Origin: Kitasatospora sp. MAA4
Lineage (GTDB): Bacteria > Actinomycetota > Actinomycetes > Streptomycetales > Streptomycetaceae
Direction: 5' to 3'
NCBI RefSeq assembly: GCF_029893355.1
Contig: NZ_JARZAI010000032.1
Coordinates: 17,225-81,224 of the forward strand
DNA length: 64,000 nucleotides
Under the pieces are notes generated by a model. The model searched no databases, was not told where the DNA came from, and saw only the letters and a list, made by a program, of their open reading frames with translations. Below are positions 59,095 to 64,000 of the stretch, piece by piece (position 1 is the first letter of the stretch; the number at the start of each line of letters is the position of its first letter). The position numbers and the translations under genes were made by a program.

Positions 59095-60126
59095 TCAGTT
59101 CGCTACATGTGTCGTCCAGCTCCCCTCGTCCGTGCCGAGCAGGGTGAACCTGTCGAGTAGCCCGGCCGGTCCGCCGACCTGGTCGAGCATCGCCGCCGGC
59201 GCGGCCCCGAGATCGATGCAGGCCCGGACTCCCCGCTCCACCTTGCAGTTGAGCGCAGTGGGAGCGGCCGTTCCGCTGGCCTCCGAGCTCGGCGCACCGG
59301 CCGTGGCAGCCGGGGTGACGTCGACGCTGACCCGCGAGTCGCCCACCTGGAACGTCAGCCCGGCGGTCCACGGCTTGCCGGCACCGACCGGTCGGCTGAG
59401 GTAGGCGCTCGCGAACTGGAAGCCGTCCGGCATTCCGGCGACCCAGAACGGCAGGGCGAGCTGCTTCGTGCCCTCCGTCACGCCCGCCGCGATGCGCGGC
59501 GGCGTCTGCTGGTCGTTCTGCGCCAGTCCGGAGGAGTTGAGCTCCGCCCACCGGCCGTCCGCGAGCTGCCAGCGCAGCACGCTGTCGTGGTGGTAGGCCG
59601 GATCGTTCCGGACCAGCCAGTACGCCGGCTGCCCGTTGACCCGCGGGGCGTCCACCCGGGTCGCCGTCGCCTCACCCGATCCGGGCTGCGGGGGCTTCTG
59701 CCCGGGCTGGTAGATCATCAGCTGGATCTGAATGCCGACGCCGCCGAGCCCGCCGGTGGCCTCCGCGTACGCGGCGCGGCCGGCCATCTCGTACCGGACC
59801 TGGGTGACGTCCGGCGGCAGCCAGCCGAACACCGCGTCCGTCGTCAGCGGATCGTGCCCGGTCGCGGGCGGGCTGGGAGCGGCCGAGGTCGGCGACGCCG
59901 GCACTGTCGGGACGACCTGGTGGGCCCCGCCGCTCGGCAGCTGGCTCAGCAGCAGCCCGGCGCCGACCGCGAGGGCGGTGCCGGTGGCCAGGGCGGCGAC
60001 CCGGCGCCGCATCAGGCGGGAGCGTCCGGCGCGCAGGGCCGCGGAGGCGTCCACGGCGCTCGGCGGTGCCGGCGAGTCGGCCAGTGCGGTGAGCTCCGAA
60101 GCGAGGTCGGTGACATCGATGTTCAT
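59095..60126 (-). CDS. membrane-anchored hypothetical protein encoded with a SigE-family sigma factor
   Basis: 343-aa protein. A cytoplasmic N-terminus of about 38 residues (DVTDLASELTALADSPAPPS), a helix near 40-62 (RRVAALATGTALAVGAGLLL) and an outside part with Pro-rich linkers. It has no zinc-anti-sigma Cys/His motif. It overlaps the sigma factor by 4 nt and is transcribed after it. That layout suggests an anti-sigma or sensor role, but this is inference. Confidence 0.82.
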   Translation of the reverse strand: MNIDVTDLASELTALADSPAPPSAVDASAALRAGRSRLMRRRVAALATGTALAVGAGLLLSQLPSGGAHQVVPTVPASPTSAAPSPPATGHDPLTTDAVFGWLPPDVTQVRYEMAGRAAYAEATGGLGGVGIQIQLMIYQPGQKPPQPGSGEATATRVDAPRVNGQPAYWLVRNDPAYHHDSVLRWQLADGRWAELNSSGLAQNDQQTPPRIAAGVTEGTKQLALPFWVAGMPDGFQFASAYLSRPVGAGKPWTAGLTFQVGDSRVSVDVTPAATAGAPSSEASGTAAPTALNCKVERGVRACIDLGAAPAAMLDQVGGPAGLLDRFTLLGTDEGSWTTHVAN

Positions 60127-60644
60127 GCCTGGGTCCTCTGTGCGGGGCGGAGTACGAGGCTGCGGCGCAGGGTGTCGAGACCGCGCGAGGTCTGGCTCTT
60201 GATGTTCCCGGACGAGCAGCCGAGTGCGTCGGCGGCCTGCTCGATCGACAGGTCGCAGTAGTAGCGCAGCACCACGGCCGCCCGCTGGCGCGGCGGAAGG
60301 GCGCTGAGCGCCTGGCGCAGGTCCAGCGAGGCTTCCAGGTCTGCGTGAGTGACGGCCGCCTCGACATCCAGGTCGACGTCGCCGCCGCGCCGCAGGGTCA
60401 GCCGCCCCCAGGGGGAACGCTGCTCGGCCAGGAAGGTGTTCACCAGCACCCGCCGGGCGTAGCCGTCCACATTGTCGGCCCGGGAGACCCGTCCCCAGTG
60501 CGTGTACAGCTTGGTGATCGTCTCCTGGACCAGGTCGTCAGCGCGGTGCCAGTCGCCGCACAGCAGGTAGGCCACCTTTCGCAGCCAACCCGTCCTCGAC
60601 GCGACGAACTCGGTGAACTCCGCGTCGCGTGTCGCCTTGGCCAT
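60123..60644 (-). CDS. SigE-family ECF RNA polymerase sigma factor
   Basis: 173-aa sigma factor. Region 2 reads FTEFVASRTGWLRKVAYLLCGDWHRADDLVQETITKLYTHWGRV and region 4 LSALPPRQRAAVVLRYYCDLSIEQAADALGCSSGNIKSQTSRGLDTLRR, the helix-turn-helix. ATG 60644 is preceded by AGAGGAG; the open frame to 60728 lacks support. SigE-family members in streptomycetes often sit with a membrane protein, as here. Confidence 0.93.
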   Translation of the reverse strand: MAKATRDAEFTEFVASRTGWLRKVAYLLCGDWHRADDLVQETITKLYTHWGRVSRADNVDGYARRVLVNTFLAEQRSPWGRLTLRRGGDVDLDVEAAVTHADLEASLDLRQALSALPPRQRAAVVLRYYCDLSIEQAADALGCSSGNIKSQTSRGLDTLRRSLVLRPAQRTQA

Positions 60645-60742
60645 CGATGGCCACGCTCCTCTCAGCGGCAGCGCTATCCGCACTGCTCGACTCCCTGATG
60701 CGGGTGCCCCGGCGAAAGGTTGCATCACCTAGTCTTTGGATC

Positions 60743-61369
60743 ATGCCCAATGGCCGATACGTGCTCCACGACCCGCATGACCACGCCCCGCTCGGCGAGG
60801 AGCGGTTCAGCTGCGCGCCCGGCCCGGCGGGCTGGCGCTACGTCTCGAAAACCTACGGCCCCGACGGCAGCACCCTGGGCACCACCGACCTCACCCTCGA
60901 CTCGCGCAGCCGCCCGCTCCGGATGGAGCTGCGCTCCGGCGGCTGGCAGGTCCGCGGCGGCGCGGTGGACGGTGTCGCCTGGCTGCGGACCGACTCCGCC
61001 GACCCGGCGGGCGCGCTCGCCGTCGAGGGGCACGACCGGGCGCACGGCTTCAGCGGCGACTCGCCGGCCTTCCTGATCGCCACCGCGCGGCTGCTGCGGC
61101 TCGAGGAGGGGGGCAGCGCCCGGGTGCGGCTGGTCTCCTTCACGGGGGCCGCGCTGGCGCCGCGGACCTTCGACCAGGGCTGGACGCTGGAGGGCGTGGA
61201 GAGCCATCCGACCGACAGCGGGCCGCTGCTGGTCGAGCGCTACCAGGTGGCCGACCTGGAGACCGGCGAACAGCGCCTGGTGCACCTGGCCGGGGACGTG
61301 GTCCTTGCGGCGCCGGGGATCGAGCTGGAGGAACTGCAGTCGCCGCCCAACGCGTGGCCGAGTGACTGA
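60743..61369 (+). CDS. hypothetical protein with beta-rich fold
   Basis: 208-aa soluble protein, MPNGRYVLHDPHDHAPLGEERF at the start, with alternating charged and hydrophobic beta strands (GWRYVSKTYGPDGSTLGTTDLTLDS, RMELRSGGWQVRGGAVDG). No helix, signal peptide or catalytic motif is visible, and I do not recognise the family. Start ATG 60743 was chosen because codon pattern and sequence upstream to 60629 overlap the sigma gene on the other strand. Confidence 0.75.
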   Translation: MPNGRYVLHDPHDHAPLGEERFSCAPGPAGWRYVSKTYGPDGSTLGTTDLTLDSRSRPLRMELRSGGWQVRGGAVDGVAWLRTDSADPAGALAVEGHDRAHGFSGDSPAFLIATARLLRLEEGGSARVRLVSFTGAALAPRTFDQGWTLEGVESHPTDSGPLLVERYQVADLETGEQRLVHLAGDVVLAAPGIELEELQSPPNAWPSD

Positions 61370-61383
61370 GAGCCTGTGGCCGC

Positions 61384-62280
61384 TCAGCCCGGCAGGGCGA
61401 ACCCGCCGTCGGTCGTCCCGGTGACGGGCGGTGCGGGCGGTGCGGATGGTGTGGGTGGTGCGATCGGCACCGGAGGAGCCACCGCTGCGGCGACCGGCCC
61501 TGGTACCGGGGTCGCGACCCGTCCGGCCGCGCGCTCCCACTCACGGCGCTGCCGCTCGGTCAGCACCGCGCCGAGATAGCTGACCGGGTCCAGCCCGGCC
61601 GGCGCCGCCCACCGGGTCAGCGCCGCCAGCTCGTCGGCCAGGCCGACTGCCATCCGGAACGCGATCGCGGCGTCCAACTGTCCGGTGCGCGAGAGCAGTT
61701 GGCGAATGGCCAGCCAGAGCCCGTCCGGCACCGCCGAGAGGTCGAGCCGCACCAGTTCCGGGCCCAGCGCGTGCAGCACCTGCGGCGGCGGGGGCCTGAA
61801 CGTCGACGTCCCGCGGGCCGTCGACACCCGCTCCCGCACCACCAGCGTGCCCGCGAACACGTCGCCGAGCCGCCGTCCCTCGGACGAGATCAGCGAGCAG
61901 ATCGCCGCAGGCGCCCCGGTCAGCATGATGATCTCGAAGAAGCCCACCAGCCCCCGGACCAGTGCGTGCCGGAACCGCACCGGCCCGCCGTCGGTCCGCA
62001 CCACGCGCAGACCGAGCGCCAGCTTCCCGAGCGACTTCCCCCGGGTGAGGGTCTCCACCAGCACGGGCACCGCCACCAGGAAGAACACCATCATGCTCAG
62101 CAAGATCGCGGCGGCTGCGGCGCCGTCCAGCTGCGGCTGAACCAGCATCAGCACCAGCGCGCAGAGGAAGAACACCACGATCTCCAGCGCCAGGTCCAGC
62201 AGCACCGCGAGCGCCCGACTGGGCAGTTTCGCTGTCCGCAGGCCGAGAACAACGGCCTCACCCGTCACCAGGTCGCTCAC
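61384..62280 (-). CDS. RDD-family membrane protein
   Basis: 298-aa protein. The RDD domain spans about residues 15-145: PSRALAVLLDLALEIVVFFLCALVLML (Arg-Asp positions R22, D28), a second helix (ILLSMMVFFLVAVPVLVETLTRGKSLGKLALGLRVV) and ALVRGLVGFFEIIMLTGAPAAICSL. The rest is soluble and Pro-rich. It is transcribed away from the SpoIIM-like gene; such RDD/DUF95 neighbours are common in actinobacteria. Confidence 0.9.
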   Translation of the reverse strand: MSDLVTGEAVVLGLRTAKLPSRALAVLLDLALEIVVFFLCALVLMLVQPQLDGAAAAAILLSMMVFFLVAVPVLVETLTRGKSLGKLALGLRVVRTDGGPVRFRHALVRGLVGFFEIIMLTGAPAAICSLISSEGRRLGDVFAGTLVVRERVSTARGTSTFRPPPPQVLHALGPELVRLDLSAVPDGLWLAIRQLLSRTGQLDAAIAFRMAVGLADELAALTRWAAPAGLDPVSYLGAVLTERQRREWERAAGRVATPVPGPVAAAVAPPVPIAPPTPSAPPAPPVTGTTDGGFALPG

Positions 62281-62474
62281 TGCACCCGCCCGTTCCGTCT
62301 GCCGTTCTGCACCTGCACCGCTTCTTCTCCGGTCAACATACGGGTCCGCCCGAAGCCCGTGAAGGTCAGCACCCGCTTCGCCGTCCCGCAGCTCTCCTGC
62401 TCTGGCAAGCTGTGCCCCGGGGGGCGTCGTCCCGCCTCGCCGTGCCCGTCAGCCCGCTTGGAGTGGACCAGCTC

Positions 62475-63479
62475 ATGGATCTCGACGTCTTCGTCGCCGC
62501 GCACCAGGCGGAGTGGGCGCGCCTGGAGACCCTCAGCCGGCGTCGCAGACTGGACGGCGCCGAGGCAGACGAACTGGTCACCCTCTACCAGCGGGCCACC
62601 AGCCACCTCGCCCGAATACAGGCCGGCGCACCGGACCCCGCCCTGGAAGGACGCCTGACCACCCTCGTCGCCCGCGCCCGCAACGCCGTCACCGGCAGCC
62701 GGGCCGCAGGCTGGCGAGACGTCGGACGGTACTTCGCCGCCGGGTTCCCCGCGGCGCTCTACCGCTCCCGCCGCTGGTGGATCCCGATCGCGCTGCTCTC
62801 CCTGCTGGCGTCGGCGCTGATCGCCTGGTGGGTGGCGACCCACCCGGAGGTCCGGGCGAGCCTGGCCACCCCGGAGCAGCTGCGCGAGATGACCAAGCCC
62901 GGCGGCGAGTACCAGGCGTACTACTCGGATCGCCCTGCGAGCTCCTTCGCCGCCCAGGTCTGGACGAACAACGCGTGGATCGCGGCCCAGTGCCTGGTCT
63001 TCGGCGTCTTCCTCGGCCTCCCCGTCCTCTGGATCCTGCTGCAGAACGTGCTGAACCTCGGCGTCGGTCTCGGCCTGATGGCCTCCGCCGGCCGGCTCGA
63101 CCTCTTCCTCGGACTGCTGCTGCCGCACGGCCTGCTCGAACTGACCGCGGTCTTCGTGGCCGGCGGCCTGGGCCTACGGCTGGGCTGGACGGTCATCGAC
63201 CCGGGCCCGCGCACCCGCGCCGTCGCACTCGCCGAGGAGGGCCGCGCAACGATGGGCATGGCGATGGGCCTGGCAGCCGTTCTGTTCGTCAGCGGCATTC
63301 TCGAAGCATTCGTGACACCGTCCGGCCTGCCCACCTGGGCGCGAATCGGCATCGGCGTGACGGCGGAGACGCTTTTCCTGCTCTACGCCCTGGTCCTCGG
63401 CCGCCGCGCCGCCAGGGCCGGCGAGCGCGGCGACGTCGACGCGGCCGACCGCGCCGACCTTCAGCCGATGGCGGCCTGA
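62475..63479 (+). CDS. stage II sporulation protein M (SpoIIM/DUF95) family membrane protein
   Basis: 334-aa protein with five or so helices (WWIPIALLSLLASALIAWWV, AAQCLVFGVFLGLPVLWILLQNVLNLGVGLGLMASAG, LLLPHGLLELTAVFVAGGLGLRLGW, GMAMGLAAVLFVSGILEAFVTPSG, ETLFLLYALVLGR). The HGLLELTAVFVAGGLGLRLG stretch is the family signature. The N-terminal 90 residues are helical and soluble. ATG 62475 has GGAGTGGACCAGCTC upstream. Its role in actinobacteria is not established. Confidence 0.9.
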   Translation: MDLDVFVAAHQAEWARLETLSRRRRLDGAEADELVTLYQRATSHLARIQAGAPDPALEGRLTTLVARARNAVTGSRAAGWRDVGRYFAAGFPAALYRSRRWWIPIALLSLLASALIAWWVATHPEVRASLATPEQLREMTKPGGEYQAYYSDRPASSFAAQVWTNNAWIAAQCLVFGVFLGLPVLWILLQNVLNLGVGLGLMASAGRLDLFLGLLLPHGLLELTAVFVAGGLGLRLGWTVIDPGPRTRAVALAEEGRATMGMAMGLAAVLFVSGILEAFVTPSGLPTWARIGIGVTAETLFLLYALVLGRRAARAGERGDVDAADRADLQPMAA

Positions 63480-63522
63480 CCCCCTCTGACCTGGTAGTCT
63501 TCTCATCACGCCAGAAAGCCCG

Positions 63523-63551
63523 TTGACACGGACCGGACCGGCTAGTAGATT
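63523..63551 (+). promoter_or_regulatory. rRNA promoter, TTGACA-17-TAGATT
   Basis: TTGACA (63523-63528), 17 bp, TAGATT (63546-63551): the best sigma-70-type promoter in the window. Confidence 0.85.
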
Positions 63552-63682
63552 CGAACGGTTGGCTCCGACTGGACAACAGTCGCGCTCAGGCGGTAGGGTC
63601 AACGACACAGCAAGCCGAGGCAGGCGCATCCACGATGCGAGCCCGGCAAGCGAAATCCGGAAACAGAACCTGCGAAATCTTT

Positions 63683-63777
63683 TGATAAGCTTCGCTGGCA
63701 AGTTGAAGGAAATCCTGTCAGCAGGAAATCAGCAAAGAAACCGCCGGTAAAACGGTGCGAATCGGATCTGATAAGCT
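63683..63777 (+). promoter_or_regulatory. two TGATAAGCT elements, candidate tandem rRNA promoters
   Basis: TGATAAGCT at 63683-63691 and 63769-63777, 86 bp apart, each containing a TAAGCT -10-like hexamer without a clear -35. Streptomycete rRNA operons usually have several tandem promoters. Confidence 0.5.
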
Positions 63778-63839
63778 GAATGCAGAACGAACGAAGCGCC
63801 CGGAGATACTGCGAAGGCAGTTCGAAGGAAGCGTCCGTT

Positions 63840-63874
63840 CCTTGAGAACTCAACAGCGTGCCAAAAGTCAACGC
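63840..63874 (+). promoter_or_regulatory. conserved rRNA leader box
   Basis: CTTGAGAACTCAACAGCGTG followed by CCAAAAGTCAACGCC, the leader block that precedes processing stems and 16S RNA in actinobacteria. Confidence 0.75.
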
Positions 63875-64000
63875 CAGATATGTTGACATCCCCGGCCTCG
63901 ATCATTGATCGGGGTTGGAGATTCCTTTTGAAGTAAGACACAGCGAGGACGCAGTGCACGTGACCGCCCTATTCCGGTGGTTGTCGTGCCGCTCAACGCG

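Larger units (their letters stand above)
63480..64000 (+). other. promoter and leader region of a ribosomal RNA operon
   Basis: No protein gene. It starts with a near-consensus promoter (63523-63551), has two further -10-like TGATAAGCT elements, and contains the CTTGAGAACTCAACAGCGTG box typical of actinobacterial rRNA leaders. The 16S gene itself would begin after base 64000. Confidence 0.85.

Noticed and set aside
63523..63959. Short ORFs in the rRNA leader (75-96 aa)
   Set aside because: They lie in a recognisable rRNA promoter/leader region with lower GC and no coding signature.

Overview
This is a stretch of high-GC chromosome from an actinobacterium of the Streptomyces/Kitasatospora type. 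The evidence is WhiB, coenzyme F420 genes (FbiA/FbiB), two LytR-CpsA-Psr proteins, a streptomycete-like histidine-utilisation operon, strong third-position G/C, and the leader of a ribosomal RNA operon at the right end. Most of the window reads as conserved core genome. One accessory island, at about 8.8-18.2 kb, stands out.

Layout. 1-3.1 kb: the 3' part of an alpha-oxoamine synthase (PLP enzyme) and an MMPL/RND exporter. 3.3-8.7 kb: a hut operon (hutU, an M20 amidohydrolase, hutF, hutI) closed by a perfect 16-bp hairpin. 8.8-18.2 kb, all on the minus strand: a lanthipeptide locus with two unrelated synthetases. In transcription order it is lanM (class II), a mersacidin-like leader peptide gene with no cysteine, a large LuxR-type ATPase regulator, lanL (class IV: lyase, kinase, LanC) and a 36-aa precursor with two cysteines. 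18.2-23.3 kb: a POT peptide transporter, a response regulator and its likely histidine kinase separated by an inverted YefM-YoeB-type toxin-antitoxin module, and a GtrA protein. 23.5-29.5 kb: purK-purE, an M19 dipeptidase, a CoA-binding protein, UDP-glucose dehydrogenase and an acyl-CoA dehydrogenase. 29.6-41.1 kb: two LCP proteins, an ABC transporter pair, a family 2 glycosyltransferase with a hexapeptide acyltransferase, a TIGR03089 protein, a peptidoglycan-recognition amidase and an AlkA-like glycosylase. 41.1-45.1 kb: fbiB, fbiA, cysteine dioxygenase and whiB. 45.3-59.1 kb: a giant membrane glycosyltransferase with a DUF5719 partner, a degenerate metallopeptidase, DUF3499, then mannose metabolism (phosphomannomutase, Trm112-like, SIS protein, manA), a CDF transporter and ahcY. 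59.1-63.5 kb: a SigE-family sigma factor with a membrane-anchored partner, a hypothetical protein, an RDD protein and a SpoIIM-like protein. 63.5-64 kb: rRNA operon promoter and leader; the 16S gene lies beyond the window.

The most interesting system is the dual-class lanthipeptide locus. Each synthetase gene is followed directly (23-nt overlap; 5-nt gap) by its own small precursor gene. A nearly identical 19-bp dyad (ATGGGGG-N5-CCCCCAT type) lies upstream of both synthetase genes, which suggests one regulon, probably under the LuxR-type regulator between them. The class II half looks catalytically altered. LanM keeps its dehydratase residues and the three zinc ligands of its cyclase domain, but by eye it lacks the cyclase histidine (Ala) and the cyclase aspartate (Gly). 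Its adjacent substrate has a mersacidin-type leader but no cysteine at all. The simplest reading is a dehydration-only LanM beside a normal class IV enzyme. No dedicated transporter, protease or immunity gene is present.

All calls come from reading the sequence and from remembered family features; no database search or structure prediction was run.
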